Shown here: in pieces, positions 1 through 8,328 of the stretch
Numbering within the stretch: the stretch's first letter is position 1
Layout of the letters: each line of letters opens with the position of its first letter
Source: Bordetella parapertussis
Lineage (GTDB): Bacteria > Pseudomonadota > Gammaproteobacteria > Burkholderiales > Burkholderiaceae_B
Assembly (NCBI GenBank): GCA_945895265.1
Contig: CAMDEF010000050.1
Span: 1-26,526, forward strand
Direction: 5' to 3'
Length of the DNA: 26,526 nt
The notes under the pieces: model-generated
The model's input: only the letters and a program-made list of their open reading frames with translations
The model's database searches: none
What the model was told of the DNA's origin: nothing
Translations under genes and position numbers: made by a program

Positions 1-2004
1 CATTATCTCAAACGCCCCTATGTGTTGACGCCGCGCGCGGCGGTTGAAGTGTCTGAGCCAAGTTTTGTAGATCAGTCTGGTAACACTTTACCCGCCGATG
101 CGTTAGCAAAAGATATCGCAGAAAGTATCTACGACATCAAATTACGCCCTGGTATTTTGTATCAACCTCACCCTGTGTTTGCCCGGCAAGCAGACGGTCG
201 CTTTAGCTATTGGCCGCTCGAAGATCAAGCACTAAAAGATAAGTTTGTGATCGGTGATTTCAAACAGACGGGTACGCGTGAATTAACAGCCTTTGATTAT
301 GTCTACGCGATTCGTCGACTGGCAAGCCCACGCGTAGCGTCGCCTATTTTTTCAACCCTCGCTGACCACGTTGTTGGCATGCAGGCGTACGGCAAACGTC
401 TGCGTGAAATCGATACTGCCTTACGTAAAGATCTGCCGCCGGGCTCGCGAGATTTGCCGTGGCTTGATTTGCGTGAAGCTGGCTTTTCAGGTGTCGAGGC
501 CCTTGACGAACACACCTTGCGTATCCGCGTCAAAGGCTTGTATCCACAGTTCAAATACTGGCTGGCGATGACGTTTGTTGCCCCCATCCCCTGGGAGGCA
601 GATCGCTTTTATAGCCAGCCCGGCATGGCGCAACGTAATCTGTCTTTGAATTACTGGCCCGTGGGCACTGGGCCTTACATGCTGGCTGAGTCTGTCCAAA
701 ACCGTCGTCACGTCTTGGTGCGTAACCCTAATTTTCGTGGCGAACCCTATCCTTGCGAAGGTGAACCTCAAGATCGTGCAGCCGGGTTATTGGCCGATTG
801 TGGCAAGCGCACGCCGTTTATCGACAAGATTGTTTTCAATATTGAAAAAGAAAGCATCCCCTTGCAAGGTAAGTTTTTGCAAGGCTATTACGACATCCCA
901 CAGGTTGATCGTGGCGATGCCGGGGTCGCCATGCTCGTGGCAGTAGGCGACTCGGCAGCAAAAGCGACACTCTATGCCAAGCATGGTATTCAATTGCCCA
1001 CCACCGTTGAGGCGCAAATGCAGTACTTTGGCTTTAACTGGAAAGACCCAGTCGTGGGCATGGGTGATACGCCTGAGCGGCAAGTGCGTAACCGTAAGCT
1101 GCGCCAAGCGTTGAGCATTGCCTTTAACTGGGAAGAGTACGTTGCCATTTTTCAAAATGATCAGGCGCAAGTGGCACAAGGGCCAATACCGCCTGCGATC
1201 TTAGGGTATCAGGCGGGAGCAGAAGGGATCAATCGCGTGGTGTATGACGTCAAAGACGGTAAGCCAGTACGTAAATCGATTGAGCAGGCGCGCGCCTTGT
1301 TGGCCGAGGCGGGCTACCCCAACGGGCGCGACGCGCAGACTGGCGAACCCTTGGTACTGCATTTTGATTCAGCCAGTGGTGTAGGGGGCTCTAGCCCAAC
1401 GCTTGACTGGATGCGACGTCAGTTTGCGTTACTGGGTGTGCAGTTTGACGTGCGTTCAACCGATTACAACCGCTTTCAAGAAAAAATGGCACGCGGCGTG
1501 GCGCAAATGTATATGTGGGGTTGGGTGGCTGATTACCCTGATGCCGAAAACTTTCTATTTTTACTTTACGGGCCAAATATCAAGGCAGGTAAGGGTGGTG
1601 AAAATGCCTCAAACTATGTTAACTCTGCCTACGATACCTTGTTTGAAAAAATGCGTGATCTGCCCGATGGTGCTGAAAAAGAACAGGTCATTGCGCATAT
1701 GATTCAGTTGCTGCAAGACGATGCGCCGTGGATGTTTGGTTTGTTTCCCAAATCGGGTGGGGCGTTTCAACAGTGGGTGGGTAATGCCAAGCCCACGCAG
1801 ATGGTGCGTAATACCTTGCAGTACATGAAGATTGATCCCGTACTGCGTAATAAAAAAATTGCTGAATGGAATACCCCTGTATGGTGGCCCTTGGGATTGT
1901 TTGCTTTGTTGCTGTGTGCCATCGTATGGCCTGCTTGGCGAGCGGTGCGTCGTCAAGATCGGCAAACTGCCTTTGGTGATGTTGCCAAAGAGGGGGCGCG
2001 ATGA
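1..2004 (+). CDS. ABC transporter substrate-binding protein, family 5 (oligopeptide type), C-terminally membrane-anchored; 5' partial
   Basis: This is the periplasmic solute-binding component of a peptide/nickel-type ABC importer (SBP family 5). The reading frame is open from base 1, so the true start and signal peptide lie outside the window; 667 residues are visible. Family-like stretches include YWPVGTGPYML followed by the V-R-N-P-N-F segment, RKLRQALSIAFNWEEY, and a C-terminal-lobe 'WGWVADYPDAENFL' segment. After the binding domain there is a hydrophobic segment (WWPLGLFALLLCAIVWPAW) followed by basic residues, so the protein is probably tethered to the inner membrane by its C-terminus instead of being free in the periplasm. 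The stop overlaps the next start (ATGA at 2001-2004), so it is co-translated with the permease. The substrate is probably a peptide but cannot be read from the sequence. Confidence 0.9.
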   Translation, partial: HYLKRPYVLTPRAAVEVSEPSFVDQSGNTLPADALAKDIAESIYDIKLRPGILYQPHPVFARQADGRFSYWPLEDQALKDKFVIGDFKQTGTRELTAFDYVYAIRRLASPRVASPIFSTLADHVVGMQAYGKRLREIDTALRKDLPPGSRDLPWLDLREAGFSGVEALDEHTLRIRVKGLYPQFKYWLAMTFVAPIPWEADRFYSQPGMAQRNLSLNYWPVGTGPYMLAESVQNRRHVLVRNPNFRGEPYPCEGEPQDRAAGLLADCGKRTPFIDKIVFNIEKESIPLQGKFLQGYYDIPQVDRGDAGVAMLVAVGDSAAKATLYAKHGIQLPTTVEAQMQYFGFNWKDPVVGMGDTPERQVRNRKLRQALSIAFNWEEYVAIFQNDQAQVAQGPIPPAILGYQAGAEGINRVVYDVKDGKPVRKSIEQARALLAEAGYPNGRDAQTGEPLVLHFDSASGVGGSSPTLDWMRRQFALLGVQFDVRSTDYNRFQEKMARGVAQMYMWGWVADYPDAENFLFLLYGPNIKAGKGGENASNYVNSAYDTLFEKMRDLPDGAEKEQVIAHMIQLLQDDAPWMFGLFPKSGGAFQQWVGNAKPTQMVRNTLQYMKIDPVLRNKKIAEWNTPVWWPLGLFALLLCAIVWPAWRAVRRQDRQTAFGDVAKEGAR

Positions 2005-2978
2005 CTGGTTACATTGTGCGACGTCTGCTCTACGGCGTATTGATTTTGTTAGGCGTAAATCTCTTTACCTTTGTTTTATTTTTTGCCGTCAATACGCCTG
2101 ATGATATGGCGCGTCTGGCCATTGGCGGGCAACGTGTCAGCGCCGATGCGGTCGAGAAATGGAAAGTCGAGCGAGGGTACGACAAACCCTTATTTTTGAA
2201 TGTTAAGCAAGAGGGCGTCAAGAAATACACCGAGACGATTTTTTATCAACGCTCGGTTCCTTTGCTGGCGTTTGATTTTGGTGCCTCAGACGAGGGTCGT
2301 GATATTGGTCGTGAAATCAAAGCTCGCATGTGGCCCAGCTTGGCCCTCGCGGTACCCACCTTTGTGTTGGGGCTGGCACTCAGCATTGCGTTTTCGCTCG
2401 TGCTGGTTTTCTTTCGAACAACCGCACTTGATTTTTGGGGAGTCGTGGTGTGTGTTGTGATGCTTTCGATTTCAAGCTTGTTTTATATCATCGCAGGGCA
2501 ATGGTTGTTTTCAAAAATCTTGAGGCTGGTGCCGTATTCGGGTTTCGCTGGTGGCTGGGATACGCTTAAATTTTTAGCCTTGCCCATTATCGTGGCGGTG
2601 ATTGCAGGATTAGGTTCTGAAGCTCGGTTTTTGCGCAGCTTGTTTTTAGAAGAGATCGGTAAGGATTACGTGCGCACCGCTCGCGCAAAAGGTTTAAGCG
2701 AGCGCGTGGTGTTGTTCAAGCATGTCCTGCGTAACGCGCTGTTGCCCATCCTGACGGGTGCAGTCGCTTCGCTGCCTTTGTTGTTTATGGGTAGCTTGAT
2801 CTCAGAATCATTTTTTGGGATTCCAGGGCTTGGCAGCTATACCCTTGATGCACTCAGTGGTCAGGATTTTTCAATCGTACGTGCCATGGTGTTTTTGGGC
2901 TCGTCTCTTTACATCGTTGGCCTGATCATGGCTGATATCTCGTACACGCTCGCTGATCCGCGCGTGCGCTTCGAGTAG
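2001..2978 (+). CDS. OppB/DppB-like ABC transporter permease
   Basis: This is the first inner-membrane permease subunit of the importer, 325 residues, the usual length for OppB/DppB. It opens with the typical N-terminal pattern MTGYIVRRLLYGVLILLGVN (TM1). The periplasmic loop carries 'VERGYDKPLF' at about residues 56-65. The EAA coupling motif that contacts the ATPases lies at about residues 222-245 (DYVRTARAKGLSE, then HVLRNALLP). 'ESFFGIPGLG' at 269-278 and the C-terminal 'LADPRVRFE' are also characteristic. Its start overlaps the binding-protein stop by 4 nt, and the next gene begins 5 nt after its stop, so all three are one operon. It resembles the YejB branch as much as OppB; the substrate is unknown. 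Confidence 0.93.
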   Translation: MTGYIVRRLLYGVLILLGVNLFTFVLFFAVNTPDDMARLAIGGQRVSADAVEKWKVERGYDKPLFLNVKQEGVKKYTETIFYQRSVPLLAFDFGASDEGRDIGREIKARMWPSLALAVPTFVLGLALSIAFSLVLVFFRTTALDFWGVVVCVVMLSISSLFYIIAGQWLFSKILRLVPYSGFAGGWDTLKFLALPIIVAVIAGLGSEARFLRSLFLEEIGKDYVRTARAKGLSERVVLFKHVLRNALLPILTGAVASLPLLFMGSLISESFFGIPGLGSYTLDALSGQDFSIVRAMVFLGSSLYIVGLIMADISYTLADPRVRFE

Positions 2979-2983
2979 CCATC

Positions 2984-5900
2984 ATGCCTAAAATCATTTT
3001 TCTCTGGACAGATATCGCGCTCTTTGCTTTGTTACTTGCGGTGTTGGCGTACGCCTGGCATGTATCGCGATCGCCTGCATTGCGCGCGACGTGGGCGAGA
3101 GTGGCACGCAACACCCCCGCGATGTGTTCGGCTGTTGTGTTGTTCGTGTTTGTTGTGATTGGTTTGCTTGACTCGCTGCACTATCAGCCACGCTTGCCGC
3201 CGGTGGTGACCTCGTCTAGTACAACCTCTGCGACCGCTTCGCCCAGCGTAGGTACGGCGGCCAAAGCCTCGAGTGCGACGACAGCGACCGCACCGATTTA
3301 CGCACCAAAAGTCAAGTCGCTGCTCGACGCCTTGCTTGAAGATACGGCGTTTGCGAGACCTGAAAAAACCTATTCTGCCCCGCTAGCCTGGCTGCAATAC
3401 ACCAAAGAGTCAATTTTGCAAGAGGGCGGTGAGCCGCGTCGAGATTTTCCTCGCTTGCGGTTTGGCGGTAAGCATCTGACCGCGCCAGACGAACAGTGGG
3501 GGGCGGACGTCACGAAACGCTTGCTGCTCGGGTTATTGGTTGGCTTACTGGTGGCCTGCTCGTTGATTGTGTTAACGCTAAGTTTGGTCGGGCGTGGCCG
3601 GCGAGAAGTCCTTGTCTCTGAACAAGATCGTGGGTCGCAACAACCTCATAACCGTCAGCACGTAGTTGGGTCTGCGCCAGAGCAAACGAAGGCGTCCTTC
3701 GCGCTGCAAGTGTGGCGCGGTGAAACAGAAATCCCCTGGCGGGCAATCTTAATCACAATGACTGTATTGTGCCTGCTGTTTGGCGCGGTATTCGGCTTGG
3801 CGTCGGGGTATCACGTGCTGGGAACCGATCGCACGGGTAATGACGTCTTATGGCAGGCCTTAAAAAGCATCCGTACAGCGTGGGTGATCGGAAGCTTAGC
3901 AACCGTTGCCATGCTGCCACCCGCTTTGATTTTTGGGATTTCAGCAGGCTATTTCAAAGGCTGGATCGATGATGTGATTCAGTACGTGTACACGACGTTA
4001 ACGTCGATTCCAGGTGTTCTGTTGATTGGTGCGTGTGTGCTAATGATGCAGGTCTACATCGACGCGCACCCTGGCATGTTTCCAACCTCGGCACAGCGCG
4101 CCGACTTGCGTTTGTTTTTGTTGTGCATGATTTTGGGCCTAACCGGTTGGGCTGGCTTGTGTCGCTTGCTGCGCGCTGAGGCGCTTAAGCTGCGCGAGCT
4201 TGAATATGTGCAGGCCGCGCGTGCGTTCGGGATCTCACACATGCGCATCATGGCGCGTCACCTGTTGCCTAACTTGATGCACATCGTACTGATTACGGTG
4301 GTGCTGCAATTCTCCGGGCTAGTCCTTTACGAAGCAGTCTTGTCGTATTTAGGAATCGGTGTCGATCCCAGTATGAATTCGTTTGGGTCGATGATCGAGA
4401 AAGCTCGCCTAGAGATGTCGCGCGATCCGATGATTTGGTGGAACTTGCTCACAGCGTTTCTTTTCATGTTGGCTTTGGTGTTGTCGGCTAATTTGTTTTC
4501 TGATGCAGTGCGCGATGCGTTTGATCCTCGAACCAGGGCTTTCAGGCCTAAGCGCTTTAAATTGAGCGTACGGTCGCTTACATCAGGTGCTAGTTCGCGT
4601 TCAGGCTCAGGCTTAGGCTCAGGTTCAGTTTCAAGAGTCACGGTGGCGTCAGACGTCTTGGCGACGCATGCACCTCTAGCGTCTGAGGTCTCAGGCGTGA
4701 CGTCCTCTGGTGATGGCGCAACGCTTGCAGCCTCGTCGCGTGGTGTGCCCTCAGTGCTCAGTGTCAGTGCTCTCGACATTGCAATCGACACAGACGATCA
4801 AGTCCGCTTGGCTGTAAAGGCCTTGGCGTTGACGATTCATCGTGGAGAAACCTTTGCTCTAGTGGGCGAGTCGGGGTCGGGCAAAAGTATGACTGCGATG
4901 GCTCTGATGCGTTTGCTGCCAGAGGCCTTGCGTGTGGTGGGCGGGCGCATCGACCTGCAAGGTACAGAGTTAACGCAGCTGTCCGAAGCAGCGATGCGTT
5001 CAGTGCGCGGCGCTCGCGCCGGCATGATTTTTCAAGAGCCGGGCACAAGTTTGAATCCTGTGATGCGTATCGGCGACCAAATTCTCGAGCCGATCGAGCG
5101 GCACACCGCGTTACGCGGGGCAGAAGCCCGCGCACGTGCGGTGCAATGGCTAGGCCGTGTTGGTATCCCCGAGCCTGCAGTTCGAATCGATGATTACTCC
5201 TTTCAGTTCTCAGGGGGGCAAAAGCAGCGGATCATGATTGCGATTGCGCTGGCGGCTGAACCTGAATTGTTGATTGCAGATGAGCCCACTACTGCACTGG
5301 ATGTGACAGTGCAGGCACAAGTCTTGGCCCTGCTGGCGGATATCCAAAAAGAGTTTGGCATGGCGGTGCTATTAATTACGCATGATTTGGCTGTGGTGCG
5401 ACAAGTGGCGGACACCGTTTCGCTGATGCGTCATGGTGAGATCGTTGAAACGGCGCCTGCCGAGCAATTTTTTGCTTCGCCTAAACATGCTTACGCGCGT
5501 GAGCTGTTTGACGCGATCCCCACGTTCGCCAAGCGTGGACGAGCCCTGTCGGCGCAAGGGCAAGCGCGCGCCCGTCTTGGGGGTTCAGGATCTGATGCCA
5601 GCCAAGCAACGGCGGTTCTGCAGGTAGATCAACTGCAGGTGCATTATCCAATTCGCAAAGGGTTATTACGTCGAATCGTGGCCTACAACAAGGTGGTGCA
5701 AGGCGTAAGCTTTACGCTGCATGCCAACGAAACGCTGGCGTTGGTCGGGGGCTCTGGTTGCGGCAAGACAACCGTTGCCAAAACCTTACTCAGATTGTTA
5801 GATGGTAGTGCTTCGATCAACGGTTCTGCGGTCGTTGAGCGCACCAATATTTTGCAAGCCTCTGGCGCTGCACTCAAAGCCCTGCGCGGTCAGATTCAAA

Positions 5901-6424
5901 TTGTGTTTCAAGATCCCTTTGCGTCTCTTGATCCGCGTATGCGAGTGGGTGCAATCCTGCAGGAAGGGATCGCCGCGCTTCGCCCTGAGTGGTCAGCAGT
6001 TGAGCAGGCGCGTCGCATTGCCTACCTGCTAGAGCGTGTCGGTTTGCCAGAGAACGCTGCGTTACGTTATCCGCACGAGTTTTCAGGTGGGCAACGCCAG
6101 CGTATTGCGATTGCACGTGCGCTTGCGGTTGAACCTAAGATTCTGATCCTTGATGAGCCCACCTCGGCACTAGATGTGTCGGTACAGGCTCAAATTCTAG
6201 ATCTTTTACAAGATCTGCAACGCGAAACCGGCATGGCCTATTTATTTATCACGCATAATTTTGGGGTGGTCGAATACTTCGCCGATCGGGTAGCGGTAAT
6301 GGACGCCGGGCATATCGTTGAATTGGGTACGGCCGCGGAAGTGTTGCAAGCACCTTCTCATGTCGTGACCAAAGAACTGTTAGCCGCTGTGCCAAGACTT
6401 GATTTTGTGGTCTCAGGACGTTGA
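2984..6424 (+). CDS. Fused ABC transporter: OppC-like permease joined to two ATP-binding domains
   Basis: One uninterrupted 1146-residue frame supplies the second permease and both ATPases of the importer. Residues 1-30 and 45-65 hold N-terminal membrane segments. A Ser/Thr/Ala-rich stretch (76-104) and a soluble insert (to about 180) follow, then the permease core from about 250. Its EAA-type motif is EYVQAARAFGIS...HLLPN (407-430). A Ser/Gly/Ala-rich linker spans about 530-590. ATPase 1 has Walker A GESGSGKS (628-635), signature FSGGQKQR (742-749), Walker B LLIADEP (762-768) and switch His800. ATPase 2 has GGSGCGKT (922-929), FSGGQRQR (1033-1040), ILILDEP (1053-1059) and His1091. All catalytic motifs look intact in both. 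Tandem OppD-OppF fusions are known (YejF type); joining the permease as well is unusual. No frameshift is needed to read through. Confidence 0.92.
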   Translation: MPKIIFLWTDIALFALLLAVLAYAWHVSRSPALRATWARVARNTPAMCSAVVLFVFVVIGLLDSLHYQPRLPPVVTSSSTTSATASPSVGTAAKASSATTATAPIYAPKVKSLLDALLEDTAFARPEKTYSAPLAWLQYTKESILQEGGEPRRDFPRLRFGGKHLTAPDEQWGADVTKRLLLGLLVGLLVACSLIVLTLSLVGRGRREVLVSEQDRGSQQPHNRQHVVGSAPEQTKASFALQVWRGETEIPWRAILITMTVLCLLFGAVFGLASGYHVLGTDRTGNDVLWQALKSIRTAWVIGSLATVAMLPPALIFGISAGYFKGWIDDVIQYVYTTLTSIPGVLLIGACVLMMQVYIDAHPGMFPTSAQRADLRLFLLCMILGLTGWAGLCRLLRAEALKLRELEYVQAARAFGISHMRIMARHLLPNLMHIVLITVVLQFSGLVLYEAVLSYLGIGVDPSMNSFGSMIEKARLEMSRDPMIWWNLLTAFLFMLALVLSANLFSDAVRDAFDPRTRAFRPKRFKLSVRSLTSGASSRSGSGLGSGSVSRVTVASDVLATHAPLASEVSGVTSSGDGATLAASSRGVPSVLSVSALDIAIDTDDQVRLAVKALALTIHRGETFALVGESGSGKSMTAMALMRLLPEALRVVGGRIDLQGTELTQLSEAAMRSVRGARAGMIFQEPGTSLNPVMRIGDQILEPIERHTALRGAEARARAVQWLGRVGIPEPAVRIDDYSFQFSGGQKQRIMIAIALAAEPELLIADEPTTALDVTVQAQVLALLADIQKEFGMAVLLITHDLAVVRQVADTVSLMRHGEIVETAPAEQFFASPKHAYARELFDAIPTFAKRGRALSAQGQARARLGGSGSDASQATAVLQVDQLQVHYPIRKGLLRRIVAYNKVVQGVSFTLHANETLALVGGSGCGKTTVAKTLLRLLDGSASINGSAVVERTNILQASGAALKALRGQIQIVFQDPFASLDPRMRVGAILQEGIAALRPEWSAVEQARRIAYLLERVGLPENAALRYPHEFSGGQRQRIAIARALAVEPKILILDEPTSALDVSVQAQILDLLQDLQRETGMAYLFITHNFGVVEYFADRVAVMDAGHIVELGTAAEVLQAPSHVVTKELLAAVPRLDFVVSGR
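4601..4630 (+). repeat. Hexanucleotide tandem repeat in the permease-ATPase linker
   Basis: Five adjacent six-base units (TCAGGC, TCAGGC, TTAGGC, TCAGGT, TCAGTT) encode the Ser/Gly-rich core of the linker between the permease and the first ATPase. Gain or loss of a unit would keep the frame and change linker length by two residues. Confidence 0.7.
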
Positions 6425-6510
6425 CACCTTACTCGCCCTAAGATCCTCTGTTGATTCCTGCTGCGGAAACCCCAGAATAGGGTCAATCGCTTCGGTGAGT
6501 GCAGGTTACC

Positions 6511-6530
6511 GAGGGCAGTGGTGTGCCCTC
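6511..6530 (+). other. Stem-loop between the ABC operon and the DUF1178 gene
   Basis: GAGGGCA and TGCCCTC form a 7-bp stem around a 6-nt loop, and the pairing can be extended outward with one bulge (ACCG with CGGT). No T-tract follows, so it is at best a weak terminator of the ABC operon. A smaller GGGCT/AGCCC hairpin lies at 6556-6568, just before the next ribosome binding site. No convincing promoter was found in 6425-6580. Confidence 0.4.
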
Positions 6531-6580
6531 CGGTATACTCCAAAACTTGAAATGCGGGCTTTTAGCCCCACTTAAGGGTC

Positions 6581-7084
6581 ATGGGACTTAAAGTTTTCGA
6601 TCTTGAATGCGGTAATCGCCATCTTTTTGAGGGCTGGTTCAGCTCGCACGAAGATTACGACTCTCAGCAGGCTCGCGGCCTGATTAGCTGTCCACTCTGT
6701 CAAAACGACAAAATCGAAAAGCGCTTGTCGGCACCTAGGATCAATGTCGGGCATTTTGAGCAACCTCGTCTTGAATCAAACGCCTCGGCTGATGCGACTG
6801 CCGCTGCGCAAGAAACCTCGCGCAACTTGATTGCCGCTAATCCTGAGGCTGCTCAGCTCATGCAGATGCAGGCCGCTATGCTGCAGCAGATGCGCGAGTT
6901 TGTCAGCAAAACAGAAAACGTTGGTGATCGCTTCGCCGACGAAGCGCGTCGTATCCACGAAGGTGAGTCGGATGAGCGCCCCATTCGCGGCACTGCGACG
7001 CGTGAAGAGCGTGACGCCTTGGCAGAAGACGGTATAGCTGTTGTAGCCCTGCCAGATTTTCTGGACACTGATCGCTTGCAGTGA
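6581..7084 (+). CDS. DUF1178 family protein
   Basis: This 167-residue protein matches the DUF1178 family, which is widespread in proteobacteria and has no known function. The start [20 protein letters not shown] is the family's usual N-terminus. A small metal-site-like set of residues is visible: Cys10 and His14, then C-P-L-C at 37-40, followed by the characteristic 'KRLSAPRI'. The middle (about 80-110) is Ala/Gln/Met-rich and probably helical. The ATG at 6581 is chosen because the family begins there and AAGGG lies just upstream, although the spacing is short. The YkgJ-like gene follows after 10 nt and is probably co-transcribed. Zinc binding is an inference. Confidence 0.88.
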   Translation: MGLKVFDLECGNRHLFEGWFSSHEDYDSQQARGLISCPLCQNDKIEKRLSAPRINVGHFEQPRLESNASADATAAAQETSRNLIAANPEAAQLMQMQAAMLQQMREFVSKTENVGDRFADEARRIHEGESDERPIRGTATREERDALAEDGIAVVALPDFLDTDRLQ

Positions 7085-7094
7085 GTCACTGCTG

Positions 7095-7346
7095 ATGAAT
7101 TGCCGCCCTGATTGCGGTGCCTGCTGTATCGCGCCCTCCATTACTAGTCCTATTCCAGGTATGCCGCAGGGCAAACCTGCGGGCGTGCGTTGTGTTCAGC
7201 TGTTACCTAATAACCGCTGTGCCATCTTCGGTCAACCCGAGCGCCCGGCGTTTTGCGGTGGTTTGCAGCCCTCGCTCGAGATGTGTGGCGCGGATCGAGA
7301 ATACGCCTTACGCTGGCTTGCCGACCTTGAGAACGAGACACGCTGA
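7095..7346 (+). CDS. YkgJ family cysteine cluster protein
   Basis: This is an 83-residue protein of the YkgJ (CxxxCxxCC) family. Eight cysteines are visible at residues 3, 7, 10, 11, 33, 42, 54 and 64. The N-terminal C-x3-C-x2-C-C group and the '[10 protein letters not shown]' segment are typical. The cysteines are thought to bind a metal (zinc or an iron-sulphur cluster) but the role is unknown. It starts 10 nt after the DUF1178 gene, and the two are probably an operon. A longer overlapping reading frame in another phase (7117-7368) is a shadow without the cysteine pattern. Confidence 0.87.
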   Translation: MNCRPDCGACCIAPSITSPIPGMPQGKPAGVRCVQLLPNNRCAIFGQPERPAFCGGLQPSLEMCGADREYALRWLADLENETR

Positions 7347-7348
7347 CT

Positions 7349-7364
7349 CACACGGTCACGTGTG
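7349..7364 (+). terminator. Possible weak terminator hairpin after the YkgJ gene
   Basis: A perfect 6-bp stem CACACG/CGTGTG with loop GTCA starts 3 nt after the stop codon. No T-run follows, so intrinsic termination is doubtful. Confidence 0.3.
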
Positions 7365-7398
7365 GTAACGGCGCTCGGTGATTATGTTCATTTGTCAT

Positions 7399-7427
7399 TC
7401 GACTGGGTAAGCACTAGCTAGTATGAT
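7399..7427 (+). promoter_or_regulatory. Candidate sigma70 promoter for the HEPN/MNT operon
   Basis: TCGACT (7399-7404) and TATGAT (7422-7427) are separated by 17 nt, a plausible -35/-10 pair. It lies about 120 nt before the hepT start, within the 199-nt gap that separates this pair from the YkgJ gene. The call rests on hexamer matches alone. Confidence 0.35.
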
Positions 7428-7545
7428 GAATAAAATTGTCATGCTGGTTCTAAGGTCCTTTAGTTAGGTTGCTTCTTAATACTGTTCCCCTGACCGGGCA
7501 GAGATTTTGCGCATGCCGTTAAATAGTTAAGTCGAGGTGTTTTTT

Positions 7546-7968
7546 ATGATTGATTACAGCAAACTAAAGAAGTCGCTGTCGCATCTCGAGTTGCAATACG
7601 CTAACTATCTAGACAGCCATAATCAGGCTAATTTGAGCGTGTTGAACAAAGAGGCAATTGTTGAGTCTTGCATTCAACGGTTTGAGATTTGCTATGACTG
7701 CACCTGGAAGATCTTAAAACGCTACTTGATTGAGGTGTTGGGCGCGCCAGAGGTTCCGAATAGTCCTAAGCCGGTATTTCGGCTAGCCAATGAGAACAAG
7801 TTGCTGGCTGAGTCGATAGAAGCTTGGCTGGTGTATGCCGACACGCGAACCAATACCGCTCATGATTACGATGGTGACAAGGCGCAGCAGTGTATCGCTC
7901 GGTTACAGGGTTTTTTGAAAGATACACGTGCGCTTTATACGGTAATGACCGGAGAAATTTGGTCGTGA
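7546..7968 (+). CDS. hepT: HEPN-domain toxin, HepT-like (type VII toxin-antitoxin system; HI0074 family)
   Basis: This 140-residue all-helical protein belongs to the HEPN / nucleotidyltransferase substrate-binding (HI0074) family. The signature R-x4-H-x-Y is present exactly: R101-TNTA-H106-D-Y108. In characterised HepT toxins, Arg and His form the RNase site and the Tyr is the residue AMPylated by the partner MntA. The ATG at 7546 is chosen over the in-frame GTG at 7537 because that GTG lies inside the ribosome binding site (GAGGT, 7534-7538), correctly spaced from 7546. The stop overlaps the start of the nucleotidyltransferase gene by 4 nt. Some HI0074-type proteins have not been shown to be toxic, so the family call is firm and toxicity is inferred. 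Confidence 0.88.
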   Translation: MIDYSKLKKSLSHLELQYANYLDSHNQANLSVLNKEAIVESCIQRFEICYDCTWKILKRYLIEVLGAPEVPNSPKPVFRLANENKLLAESIEAWLVYADTRTNTAHDYDGDKAQQCIARLQGFLKDTRALYTVMTGEIWS

Positions 7969-8282
7969 CTTCGGTGATACACATTTCGGGTGCTCAGCGC
8001 AAAATCCTTTCGACGCTATTCGAGCAGTACTTGCCCGGTGTTTTAGTATGGGTGTTTGGTTCACGCGTTAAAGGTAACTTCAGACCTGATTCAGACCTCG
8101 ATTTGGTGGTTTTTTCAAAGGTGACACAAAGCGCTTTAGTGTCTTCACTTAGAGAAGCACTGGACGAAAGTTCGTTACCCTTTAATGTAGATGTATTAGT
8201 TTGGGATGAAATCAAGCAAGACTTTCGAGATCATATTCTTGAAAAGTATGTGGTGTTTGAGCCCTTGCCGAGCGCGCAATAA
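7965..8282 (+). CDS. mntA: MNT-domain nucleotidyltransferase antitoxin, MntA-like
   Basis: This 105-residue minimal nucleotidyltransferase is the expected partner of the upstream HEPN protein. It shows the GS-x10-D-x-D active-site motif exactly: Gly32-Ser33, then Asp44 and Asp46, with a likely third metal-binding Asp at 76 (NVDVLVWDE). In the studied HepT/MntA system, this enzyme neutralises the toxin by adding AMP to the HEPN tyrosine. The start is the GTG at 7965, overlapping the hepT stop as GTGA, with GGAG at 7951-7954 as ribosome binding site. Starting further upstream at 7890 would put 25 extra residues inside hepT and is not needed for the fold. Confidence 0.88.
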   Translation: MTSVIHISGAQRKILSTLFEQYLPGVLVWVFGSRVKGNFRPDSDLDLVVFSKVTQSALVSSLREALDESSLPFNVDVLVWDEIKQDFRDHILEKYVVFEPLPSAQ

Positions 8283-8309
8283 AAAAGGCCCAACAGCGTT
8301 GGGCCTTTT
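8283..8309. terminator. Bidirectional intrinsic terminator between mntA and efp
   Basis: A perfect 12-bp inverted repeat (AAAAGGCCCAAC / GTTGGGCCTTTT) with loop AGC begins directly after the mntA stop codon. The A-run on one side and T-run on the other let it end both the rightward mntA transcript and the leftward efp transcript (stop at 8329). Confidence 0.92.
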
Positions 8310-8328
8310 GACTGACGATACAAATAAC

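Noticed and set aside
4327..4791. A 154-codon open frame on the minus strand inside the ABC fusion gene
   Set aside because: It lies opposite the repetitive linker, has a low-complexity Glu/Pro composition produced by the hexanucleotide repeat, and no ribosome site; the plus-strand frame has clear domain motifs.
7392..7427. TTGTCA (7392-7397) as the -35 partner of TATGAT (7422-7427)
   Set aside because: The spacer would be 24 nt, too long for sigma70; TCGACT at 17 nt was used instead with low confidence.
7890..7964. Longer mntA starting inside hepT
   Set aside because: The GTG at 7965 has a good ribosome site and 4-nt stop-start overlap, and gives the normal length for a minimal nucleotidyltransferase.
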